From positions 1-6,924 of the forward strand of contig JAFANO010000775.1 of NCBI GenBank assembly GCA_019232645.1: a DNA stretch of 6,924 nt, given 5' to 3'. The stretch comes from Planctomycetaceae bacterium (GTDB lineage: Bacteria > Planctomycetota > Planctomycetia > Isosphaerales > Isosphaeraceae). The translations under genes were made by a program, and so were the position numbers. This document shows positions 1-5,353 of this stretch, in pieces; position 1 is the first letter of the stretch, and every line of letters starts with the position of its first letter. The notes below the pieces were generated by a model, which was not told where the DNA came from, searched no databases, and saw nothing but the letters and a program-made list of their open reading frames with translations.

Positions 1-1
1 C

Positions 2-448
2 CGGTTCAATGAGCCGTTTGCCCAGGCCGCCGCGGGCAAAGGCGTCTTTGCGGCCCGGCAACACAGCGACACGGTGGGGTTCGGTCCCCACTACGGGCTT
101 GAGCTGGATCGCAGGTTCGCCCAGACAGGGTTCTCGCTCGTCATGAAGGTCGACGACGCCTACGTGTTCTCGCGCATCAATCAAGTCTTCTCTGCGGCTA
201 CCACAACCTTGACTCCTGCCGGTCAGCCGGAGAGCGGCGTGCTCACCTTTAAAGGTAAACACGATGAAATTTCGATTTTGAGCATGCAAGTCGGTCTGGC
301 CTGGCAGCCCCCGCGTTATCCCAACGCTCGTCTCTTCCTGGGCTACGTGTACGAGGCCTGGTGGGATACGCAGGAAATCGTCAACCAGGCTTCGCGGGGG
401 ATGTTCGAAAACCAAGGCGTGGTTTTTCAGGCGGGGCTGAATTTCTAA
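2..448 (+). CDS. Outer-membrane beta-barrel protein, C-terminal part (Lpg1974-like)
   Basis: The reading frame is open from base 2 to the TAA at 446-448, so this is the last 148 residues of a gene that begins before the window. The GTG at 74 is internal and should not be taken as the start. The protein shows alternating hydrophobic and polar strands (for example GLELDRRF and GFSLVMKVD, then ISILSMQVGLAW and ARLFLGYVYEAWW) and ends in GLNF. A terminal aromatic residue is the usual BAM-recognition feature of outer-membrane barrels. The strand spacing and the aromatic-rich penultimate strand resemble the Lpg1974-type pore-forming proteins that are common in planctomycetes, but the family assignment is by eye and rests on the C-terminus only. 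It would sit in the outer membrane; the substrate is unknown. Its base composition looks less GC-rich than the dehydrogenase next to it. It converges on the dehydrogenase gene and is followed by a hairpin terminator. Confidence 0.7.
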   Translation, partial: RFNEPFAQAAAGKGVFAARQHSDTVGFGPHYGLELDRRFAQTGFSLVMKVDDAYVFSRINQVFSAATTTLTPAGQPESGVLTFKGKHDEISILSMQVGLAWQPPRYPNARLFLGYVYEAWWDTQEIVNQASRGMFENQGVVFQAGLNF

Positions 449-506
449 TCTGACGGCGAACAAACCCGGTGGTCATACTTCATACGAGTGGGAAGGCGTC
501 AATCGG

Positions 507-547
507 CCGGCCCCAACCCGCCCTCGCTGGGTGTGGCCGGATTTTCT
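507..547 (+). terminator. Intrinsic terminator after the barrel gene
   Basis: CCGGCC (507-512) pairs with GGCCGG (535-540), and an inner helix ACCC (516-519) pairs with GGGT (529-532), closing a GC-rich loop. The stem is followed at once by ATTTTCT (541-547). This is 59 bases past the stop codon of the barrel gene. It fits a rho-independent terminator on the + strand, with a short T tract. The gene on the other strand ends at 636, so the hairpin lies in a convergent gap. Confidence 0.55.
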
Positions 548-602
548 GGCAGTCTCAACCCGTGGCTTCGAGGCAGACCTGCCAATAACCCTTCCATTGG
601 TC

Positions 603-630
603 ATTCCAGGGCGCGCAAACTCCCTGGGAT
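603..630. terminator. Hairpin in the convergent gap, possible terminator of the dehydrogenase
   Basis: CCAGGG (606-611) and CCCTGG (622-627) form a perfect 6-bp stem with a 10-base loop. Three further outer positions pair on the + strand if a G-U pair is allowed. It begins only 6 bases after the dehydrogenase stop codon when read on the - strand. No T-rich run follows on either strand, so termination activity is uncertain. Confidence 0.3.
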
Positions 631-635
631 GCGTT

Positions 636-1652
636 TCAAAAGGACGAGAGCGCCGCGAGCCCCAAGCGGCGGCGGTTGGCGTTGACCAGCGACGGGTCGT
701 TGACGGGGTTGCGCGGGGGCTCGCCGCGGAGGACGCCGAGGACGTCCTGTGCGATCCCGGTGGCCATGTTGCTCAGCCCCTCGACCGTCTGCGCGGCGCT
801 GTGGGGGGTGAGCAGGACGTCGGGGCGGCCGATCAGGGGGTGATCGGCGGGCGGCGGCTCGACCTCGAAGACGTCGCTGGCGTAGCCCCAGAGCCGCCCG
901 GCGTCGAGCGCCTCGGCGACCGCCGACTCGACGACCACCGACCCCCGCGCGCAGTTGATCAGGATCGCGTCGGGGCGCATCCTGGCCAGCGCCGCGCGGT
1001 CGATCATGTGCCGCGTGCTGGCGTCGAGCGGGACGTGGAGCGTGACGTACTCCGACGCCTCGAGCACCTCCTCGAAGCTCGCCCGCCGGGCGGCGGCGCG
1101 GGCCTCGGCCTCGGGGGGGATCGGGACGATGTCGTTGTAGAGGACCTTCATCTTGAAGGCGGCGTGCGCCACCTCCCCGACGCGGCGGCCGATCCGGCCG
1201 AAGCCGACGATGCCGAGCGTGCGCCCGTAGATGTCGCGGCCGGTCATCTTGGTCCGGAAGAGGAAGTTGCCCGCGGCCAGCTCGGCCGTCATCCGGGGGA
1301 AGTGCTTCGAGAGGCCGATCATCATCGCGAAGACGTGCTCGCAGACGCTCTCGGTGTTCGCCCCCGGCGTGTTGACCACCTGGATCCCGCGCTCGGTCGC
1401 CGCCTCGACGTCGATCTGGTCGTACCCGACGCCGTGCCGGCCGACCACCTTCAGGTCCTTGCCGCAATCGAGCAGCGCCGCGTCGACCTTACCGCCCGTC
1501 CGAATGATCAGCGCGTCGGCGCCGACGACCTCGCGTCGCAGGGTCGCGGGATCGACCGCGGAGGCCATCCGCACCTCGGCCGAGGCGCGCAGCAGGCGCA
1601 TCCCGGATTCGTGCATGTTCGTCAGGGAGAGGATGATCGGCCGTCGTGCCAT
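636..1652 (-). CDS. D-isomer-specific 2-hydroxyacid dehydrogenase (phosphoglycerate dehydrogenase-like)
   Basis: This 338-residue, NAD(P)-dependent enzyme of the D-2-hydroxyacid dehydrogenase family interconverts a D-2-hydroxyacid and the matching 2-oxoacid in the cytoplasm. The Rossmann glycine motif GFGRIG is at residues 150-155, and an acidic residue follows the second strand (LYND, D174). The catalytic triad is complete: Arg236 in NCARG, Glu265 in DVFEVEP and His284 in LTPH. The N-terminal substrate half shows the usual VGRHGVGYDQID segment (70-81). Length is normal for the short form. There is no C-terminal ACT domain, so serine feedback control of the SerA type is not expected. The start MARRPIILSL was chosen because it begins at the first beta strand. 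The frame stays open for 101 codons upstream, but that part is low-complexity and would run into the opposite gene. No good Shine-Dalgarno is visible. The true substrate cannot be told from sequence alone; 3-phosphoglycerate is possible. Confidence 0.93.
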   Translation of the reverse strand: MARRPIILSLTNMHESGMRLLRASAEVRMASAVDPATLRREVVGADALIIRTGGKVDAALLDCGKDLKVVGRHGVGYDQIDVEAATERGIQVVNTPGANTESVCEHVFAMMIGLSKHFPRMTAELAAGNFLFRTKMTGRDIYGRTLGIVGFGRIGRRVGEVAHAAFKMKVLYNDIVPIPPEAEARAAARRASFEEVLEASEYVTLHVPLDASTRHMIDRAALARMRPDAILINCARGSVVVESAVAEALDAGRLWGYASDVFEVEPPPADHPLIGRPDVLLTPHSAAQTVEGLSNMATGIAQDVLGVLRGEPPRNPVNDPSLVNANRRRLGLAALSSF

Positions 1653-1863
1653 GAGAGAGCCACTCGCGTCGTGCCGGGCACTGCCCTCGGAAACAAGAAA
1701 CGCCCCGACAGATCGAGGCGGACCGACATTCCAGACTAACATAGACGCCCTCGGGCGCGATAGGATGAGTTGCGTCACTTCGGGGTGGTCCCGTCGATCA
1801 AGAGGGGCAAAGATTCGGAAATCGTTCGAAGGGTGCCGGCCTCCGGGTCCGGGAGAGGCGTGG
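1653..1863. promoter_or_regulatory. Divergent intergenic region between dehydrogenase and glycosyltransferase
   Basis: This 211-base gap separates two divergent start codons, so it must hold promoters for both genes unless the transcripts overlap. It is less GC-rich in the middle (about 1730-1770). I found no convincing pair of -35 and -10 boxes on either strand; TAGGAT (1761-1766) is a lone -10-like hexamer on the + strand. Long frames run through the gap on both strands, but they are extensions of the flanking genes with no family-like sequence. Confidence 0.4.
1851..1858 (+). promoter_or_regulatory. Ribosome binding site of the glycosyltransferase
   Basis: GGGAGAGG ends 5 bases before the ATG at 1864. 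It is one of the better-placed Shine-Dalgarno sequences in the window. It fixes the start at 1864 although the frame is open back to about 1231. Confidence 0.6.
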
Positions 1864-3093
1864 ATGACGGAACCGGGGAGATCGACCGGCCGGTCCTTCG
1901 GCCTGGGCTTGGCTGCGGTCGTGGCGGTGGGGGTCCTGGCGCGGCTGGCCGTCATGGTCCCCGACTTCGGACACCGGACCGATCCCGATGGTTACTTGGT
2001 CCTGGCGCGATCGCTGGCCGAGGGCAAAGGGTTCGCGCTGGGGGGTCGGCCGACGGCGTACCGGCCTCCTCTCTATCCGATCTTGTTGACTCCGCTGGTC
2101 GCGACGCTCGGCGACCAGCTCGCCTGGGGCGTCGCCGCCTTGCACCTGGTGCTGGGTACAGGGACGGTCGCCTTGACGGCGCTGGCCGGGAGACGATGGG
2201 GATTGTCCCCCGCGCGGGCCTTGATCGGCTCGGCGATCGTGGCGTGCGACCCGGCCTTGCTGGCGCAGGCCCGCGTGGTGATGACCGAGACGCCCTCGGC
2301 CTTCCTGGTCGCGGCCGTCCTGGCGGCACTGGCCGGTGACGATCGGCGCGGGCCCTTGCTGGGCGGGCTCGCGTTCGGCCTCGCCGCGCTCTGCCGGCCG
2401 AGCTTCCTCCCGGCGGCGGGGCTGACGGCAGCCGCCGCCCTCCTCGCGGGGCCAGGCGACGGACGCGCGCGGATCCGTCGCGCGACGGTGCTGGCGGTCG
2501 CGACGGCCGTGACGCTCGCGCCCTGGGCCTGGCGCAACGCACGCGTCCTCGGCGCACCGGTCTGGACGACGACTCACGGCGGTTACACGCTGGCGCTGGC
2601 CAACAACCCCGTCTATTACGCCGAGGTGCTCGACGGCCCGCCGGGCGCGGTCTGGTCGGGGCCGGGCCAGCGGCGCTGGTTCGAGGCGTCCCGCCGCGCC
2701 CAGGCCGCGCTGTCCGAGCCCGAATTCGACCGCCGGATGCGCGCCGAGGGCCTGAGGATGCTGGCCGAGCGCCCCCGCGACTTCGCCCGCGCCGCGCTGG
2801 CCCGGCTGCGGCGGTTCTGGGGCGTCGCGCCCTCCGACGCGGTCTATCCCCGGAAGCTCCGCCTGGCCACCGCCGCCTGGACGATCCCGCTCTGGATCGC
2901 CCTGGTCCTCGGGCTCGCGCGCCGGGCCTCCTGGCGCTGGCCGAAGGTCGCCGCTCCGGCCCTCCTGCTGGCGCTGTCGGCGGTCCACTCCGTCTTCTGG
3001 ACTGACCTGAGGATGCGCGCGCCGCTGGTCCCGGTGATCGCCCTGATCGCCGCCGGCTGTCCGGCCGGACGCATGCGCACTCGGAGTCAATGA
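1864..3093 (+). CDS. GT39/ArnT-like membrane glycosyltransferase (PMT family)
   Basis: The 409-residue polytopic protein has a first membrane helix at about 12-33, then a periplasmic loop with an acidic motif HRTDPDGYLVLA (37-48). D40 or D42 there would be the catalytic acid in the family of polyprenyl-phosphate-sugar-dependent glycosyltransferases. It continues with YRPPLYPILL (66-75), the conserved ARVVMTETP (136-144), further helices at about 86-108, 145-157, 163-196 and 207-222, a soluble stretch at about 225-335, and final helices at about 336-351, 362-379 and 386-400. DLRMRAPLVPVI (381-392) matches the RYRLP-like element near the end of these enzymes. It would move a sugar from a lipid carrier to protein or lipid on the outer face of the inner membrane; donor and acceptor are unknown. 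At 409 residues it is shorter than many relatives, which often pass 500. It stands alone: the next gene is 182 bases away and unrelated. Confidence 0.82.
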   Translation: MTEPGRSTGRSFGLGLAAVVAVGVLARLAVMVPDFGHRTDPDGYLVLARSLAEGKGFALGGRPTAYRPPLYPILLTPLVATLGDQLAWGVAALHLVLGTGTVALTALAGRRWGLSPARALIGSAIVACDPALLAQARVVMTETPSAFLVAAVLAALAGDDRRGPLLGGLAFGLAALCRPSFLPAAGLTAAAALLAGPGDGRARIRRATVLAVATAVTLAPWAWRNARVLGAPVWTTTHGGYTLALANNPVYYAEVLDGPPGAVWSGPGQRRWFEASRRAQAALSEPEFDRRMRAEGLRMLAERPRDFARAALARLRRFWGVAPSDAVYPRKLRLATAAWTIPLWIALVLGLARRASWRWPKVAAPALLLALSAVHSVFWTDLRMRAPLVPVIALIAAGCPAGRMRTRSQ

Positions 3094-3130
3094 CGAGAAT
3101 GCCTGGAAATCACCGGGGCGGGGCCCCGGG

Positions 3131-3275
3131 ACAAAAAAAATAGAAAATCCTCACGGATTCTAGCTGTTCAAATCCCGGAGAAACGTTAGGCTAATGCTAG
3201 CCGCTCTCGGCGGGTTCCCATGAGTTAGCCGTTTCGGACGGTAGCCTCGCCAGAACGCTCATTTCGCAGAGGTTT
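3131..3275 (+). promoter_or_regulatory. Leader and promoter region of the RRM gene
   Basis: An A8 run (3133-3140) opens an AT-rich stretch that is unusual in this window. A bulged inverted repeat lies at 3141-3150 and 3155-3162, with a 4-base loop. TTCAAA (3167-3172) and GCTAAT (3190-3195) are 17 bases apart, each matching the housekeeping consensus at 4 of 6 positions, so this is a possible but weak promoter. Downstream the leader holds GCCG-CTCT-CGGC (3200-3211) and CCG-TTT-CGG (3229-3237) mini-hairpins and three copies of TAGCC (3198, 3226, 3242). The arrangement suggests control at promoter or leader level, but none of it is proven. Confidence 0.35.
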
Positions 3276-3677
3276 ATGACAGTGGCCAAGAAGCTTTATG
3301 TGGGGAATTTGACCTACGACACCACCGAGGACAACCTGGTGGAACTGTTCAGCGAGTATGGCGAGGTCTTGTCAGCCCAGATCATCATCGACCGGGACAC
3401 GAACCGATCCAAGGGATTCGGTTTCGTGGAGATGGCCGATGGGGCTGACGAAGCGGCCAACGCGCTGAACGGCCAGGACTTCCGGGGTCGCAACCTGACA
3501 GTCAACGAGGCGCGTCCGCGCGAGGATCGTGGTCGCGGTGGATACGGCGGCGGTGGCGGCCGTGGCGGCTACGGCGGCGGTGGCGGCGGTCGTGGCGGCT
3601 ACGGCGGCGGCGGCGGCGGCTATGGCGGCGGCGGCAGTGGTGGCTACGGCGGCGGCGGTCGCGGCGGCCGTTATTGA
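3276..3677 (+). CDS. RRM RNA-binding protein with glycine-rich RGG/GYGG tail
   Basis: The 133-residue protein has one RNA recognition motif (about residues 6-80) followed by a low-complexity tail (84-133). RNP2 is LYVGNL (7-12) and RNP1 is KGFGFVEM (46-53), with the aromatic residues that stack on RNA bases present (Y8, F48, F50). The tail is built from RGGYGGGGG-like units and ends RGGRY, so it resembles eukaryotic glycine-rich RNA-binding proteins and the cold-inducible Rbp proteins of cyanobacteria. The likely role is binding RNA, perhaps as a chaperone under stress; cold induction is inference from the family. The start is ambiguous: ATG 3276 has AGAGG only 3 bases upstream, while the in-frame GTG 3282 has the same AGAGG at 9 bases and would give the familiar MAKKLYVGNL. 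The gene has its own promoter-like leader and a downstream hairpin, so it is probably monocistronic. Confidence 0.93.
   Translation: MTVAKKLYVGNLTYDTTEDNLVELFSEYGEVLSAQIIIDRDTNRSKGFGFVEMADGADEAANALNGQDFRGRNLTVNEARPREDRGRGGYGGGGGRGGYGGGGGGRGGYGGGGGGYGGGGSGGYGGGGRGGRY
3535..3674 (+). repeat. GGC-rich tandem repeats encoding the RRM tail
   Basis: The tail is written almost wholly in GGC-type glycine codons with TAC/TAT and CGT/CGC interruptions. One exact 20-base direct repeat occurs at 3561-3580 and 3591-3610, a 30-base period, with further degenerate copies on both sides. Such a tract can expand or contract by slippage in whole codons, so its length may vary between strains. It is coding, not a CRISPR array: there are no spacers. 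Confidence 0.85.
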
Positions 3678-3797
3678 TCTCGCGCCGATCCGGAGACGAT
3701 CCGCGGCGGTCCGATGACGGATTCCCCATCGCTCCGCCGCGAGTGTTCGCGCTGACAACCTCTCGTCTTCGCTTCCTCGCAAGCGATTCCTCCGTTC

Positions 3798-3821
3798 GGG
3801 CCGGCCATCTCAGGTCGGCCC
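3798..3821 (+). terminator. Strong hairpin downstream of the RRM gene
   Basis: Bases 3798-3806 pair with 3813-3821 over 9 bp, including one G-U pair, with the 6-base loop ATCTCA. It lies 121 bases after the RRM stop codon. What follows is TTGGGGGTT, not a clean T run, so it could be a factor-dependent terminator or a 3'-end stabilising structure rather than a classical intrinsic terminator. Confidence 0.45.
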
Positions 3822-4189
3822 TTGGGGGTTGATCGATCTGTCAATGCCGTGGATCCACCCTCATCTTGAGTCATAACCGACCTCGTCAAACGGTATTCCT
3901 GCGGCGACATGCCACGGGCTCGTGAATAATCTTGCGCGGGCATGGACCCTTCAAGGAGATCTTCAAAACCTTCGGCCCCTGTTCGGCGCGAGCCTCCCGA
4001 CCCCTCCTTCCCTCGTCGTCTCCACCTGAGAGACCTTCGGTCCCCGAGCCGACGGATCCAGAAGACCCGCGCCGAACAGAATTGTGAGCGAGCGCATCGG
4101 CGTCGCGAAGAGATCGCGACGGGCTCGATTCCGGCAAACTGATCTCGGGAGTGGGCGCGTGATTTCCTGCGTAGGGCGTAAGGATCTTC
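3822..4189. other. Gene-free, inverted-repeat-rich gap before the VWA gene
   Basis: No frame here has a family-like protein. A 66-codon frame at 3942-4142 (+) and longer frames on the - strand are arginine/serine-rich and lack ribosome sites. The stretch holds four inverted repeats: CATGCC/GGCATG (3908-3913 and 3939-3944), an exact 12-base pair (3979-3990 and 4068-4079), GTCTC/GAGAC inside it (about 4017-4033) and an 8-bp hairpin (4101-4121). The 10-mer CTTCAAGGAG occurs at 3949-3958 and again at 4186-4195, where it supplies the SD-like AAGGAGG ahead of the VWA gene. It could be a long leader, a small RNA, or chance structure in GC-rich DNA. Confidence 0.4.
4101..4121. promoter_or_regulatory. 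Perfect 8-bp hairpin or operator-like palindrome
   Basis: CGTCGCGA (4101-4108) and TCGCGACG (4114-4121) are exact inverted copies around the loop AGAGA. The site is 115 bases before the VWA start codon, a position suited to an operator or a leader hairpin. No T tract follows, so it is not a standard terminator. Stems of this size are expected now and then by chance in GC-rich DNA. Confidence 0.3.
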
Positions 4190-4234
4190 AAGGAGGTCGT
4201 GTGCGGGCGTGATATGTTCTCCGAAAGATTCTGA
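4190..4234 (+). promoter_or_regulatory. Strong SD with a short leader reading frame ahead of the VWA gene
   Basis: AAGGAGG (4190-4196) is the best Shine-Dalgarno in the window, yet it lies 40 bases before the VWA start codon, too far to serve it directly. A short frame (GTG 4199 or ATG 4214) encodes MCGRDMFSERF or its last six residues. It stops at TGA 4232-4234, two bases before the VWA ATG. This fits a translated leader coupled to the VWA gene, but neither leader start has ideal spacing from the SD (2 or 17 bases). Confidence 0.3.
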
Positions 4235-4236
4235 CC

Positions 4237-5238
4237 ATGCTTCGTTTCCGGGTCCGCTCCGGCCGGTCGCCGCTGACCGATCCCCGATCCCTGGGCAGCT
4301 CGCTGCTCGTGCACGGACTCTTGCTGCTGGTGGCCTCGCTGGCGGTCTGGACCGTGACCACATCCTCCAATCGCGAGCTCCCGCATGCGCTTCGCGGCGA
4401 GGTCGATCCGGTCGATAATCGTGACCCGTCGCAGGCGGGCGGTGGGAGCCCCGGCGAGCTGGGGGGACAGGGCTTGGTTGAGGCGCTCCCTTTGGCCGAC
4501 GGCCAGTCCTGGCCGGGTGCGTTGCGCGACCCGTCGACCGACGCGCTGCTGTCGGAGATCCTGCCCGCGTCGGCGACGGCCGACGCTTCGCAACGCGCCC
4601 TGTCCGGCCCCCAGACCACCGGCCTCGGGCTGTTGCCCGGCCCCGGCCTGGGGGGCGGGGGAGGGGCCGGGGGCGGCTCTGGGGGCGGCATCGGGCCGGG
4701 CACCGAGTTCTTCGGTGCCCGCGAGCATGCCGGTTCGTTCGCCTACGTCATCGACTGCTCGGGGAGCATGGCGACCCGCAACGCGCTCGACGTGGCCAAG
4801 CGAGAGCTGCTCGCCAGCCTCGACCAGCTCCCGCCCGACGCGCAGTTCGCCGTCGTCTTTTACAACCTCCGCGCCACGGTCTTCGCCGACGACCTGGGCC
4901 ATCACAGCCTGATGGCCGCAACCGAGGCGCACAAGGCCCGGGTGCGGGCGCAGCTCGCCGAGGTCGTCCCCGACGGCGGCACCGACCACATGCTCGCGCT
5001 CCGCGCGGCGCTGAAGATGCAGCCCGAGGTCATCTTCTTCCTGACCGACGCCGACCTGATGACCAACGGCGACGTGACCGAGATCCTCGCCGAACGAGGC
5101 TCCACCCGCATCCAGGCCGTCGAGTTCGGCCGAGGCGCCGACCTCGGCACCACGGGGCCGCTCCGGCGCCTGGCGACTTCCACCGGGGGCGCCTACCGCT
5201 ACCTTGACGTCACGCGGTTCCCCAAGATTACGCGCTGA
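4237..5238 (+). CDS. Membrane-anchored von Willebrand factor A domain protein
   Basis: The 333-residue protein has a short basic N-terminus, one membrane helix (about 21-42) that anchors it in the inner membrane, a disordered linker (about 45-155) ending in a run of glycines (139-151), and a VWA domain from about 165 to the end. The metal-ion-dependent adhesion site is complete: DCSGS (D173, S175, S177), T249 in DGGTD and D271 in FLTDAD. VWA domains with an intact site bind a divalent metal and a protein ligand, so it probably acts as a scaffold or adhesion module outside the membrane; the partner is unknown. The start is ATG 4237, as the only in-frame alternative nearby (GTG 4201) hits TGA after three codons. 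The nearest purine-rich site is the weak GAAAGA at 4223-4228. No MoxR-type ATPase or other usual VWA partner lies next to it. Confidence 0.88.
   Translation: MLRFRVRSGRSPLTDPRSLGSSLLVHGLLLLVASLAVWTVTTSSNRELPHALRGEVDPVDNRDPSQAGGGSPGELGGQGLVEALPLADGQSWPGALRDPSTDALLSEILPASATADASQRALSGPQTTGLGLLPGPGLGGGGGAGGGSGGGIGPGTEFFGAREHAGSFAYVIDCSGSMATRNALDVAKRELLASLDQLPPDAQFAVVFYNLRATVFADDLGHHSLMAATEAHKARVRAQLAEVVPDGGTDHMLALRAALKMQPEVIFFLTDADLMTNGDVTEILAERGSTRIQAVEFGRGADLGTTGPLRRLATSTGGAYRYLDVTRFPKITR
4650..4685 (+). other. G-quadruplex-prone tract inside the VWA gene
   Basis: The coding strand has five G-runs close together: 4650-4655, 4657-4661, 4663-4666, 4669-4673 and 4681-4685, with loops of 1, 1, 2 and 7 bases. 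This satisfies the usual four-runs-of-three-or-more rule for a G-quadruplex with short loops, in DNA or mRNA. It encodes part of the glycine linker just before the VWA domain. Confidence 0.6.
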
Positions 5239-5353
5239 GGTCGCGAACCGAAATCGAGGAAAAAAGTATTTGGAGTCCCACTGGGATCCGGTTATTGTGA
5301 ATTCGAAGGGGCGTCTCATCCTCCCGCGGTCGCCGGCGACCAGGCAGCCTCCC

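Noticed and set aside
531..1739. 402-codon open frame on the + strand opposite the dehydrogenase
   Set aside because: It mirrors the GC-rich dehydrogenase gene, is rich in R, D, G and A without any domain, and the opposite strand has a complete catalytic site.
1231..1863. N-terminal extension of the glycosyltransferase frame
   Set aside because: It overlaps the dehydrogenase on the other strand; a good SD (1851-1858) sits 5 bases before ATG 1864, and the first membrane helix follows that ATG.
1653..1955. 101-codon N-terminal extension of the dehydrogenase
   Set aside because: The extension is low-complexity, would overlap the start of the divergent glycosyltransferase gene, and the family begins at the first beta strand, as MARRPIILSL does.
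3113..3140. GC-rich hairpin CCGGGG/CCCCGG followed by A8 as terminator of the glycosyltransferase
   Set aside because: The run after the stem is A on the + strand; on the - strand the T run precedes the stem. Neither orientation gives an intrinsic terminator.
3535..3674. CRISPR-like short repeats
   Set aside because: The repeats are contiguous, degenerate and in frame with the RRM protein; there are no unique spacers.
3372..3782. 136-codon alanine-rich frame on the - strand over the RRM tail
   Set aside because: It is the reverse reading of the GGC repeats, which always gives Ala-rich or Arg-rich frames.
3849..3858. Perfect 10-base palindrome GTGGATCCAC
   Set aside because: Palindromes of this length are expected several times by chance in a window of this size, and nothing around it suggests a site.
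4117..4135. tRNA T-arm-like sequence (GGGCTCGATTCCGG)
   Set aside because: The flanking bases do not form the 5-bp T stem, the loop lacks the invariant TTC start, and no acceptor, D or anticodon arm is found upstream.
3942..4142. 66-codon + strand frame in the gap
   Set aside because: Arg/Ser/Pro-rich, no ribosome site, no family resemblance, and it runs across the inverted repeats.
5270..5298. Promoter-like TTGGAG-N17-TATTGT after the VWA gene, with TCCCA-C-TGGGA between the boxes
   Set aside because: The boxes match the consensus at only 3 and 4 positions, and the inverted repeat has 5-bp arms; too weak to annotate, though it would suit the gene at 5354.
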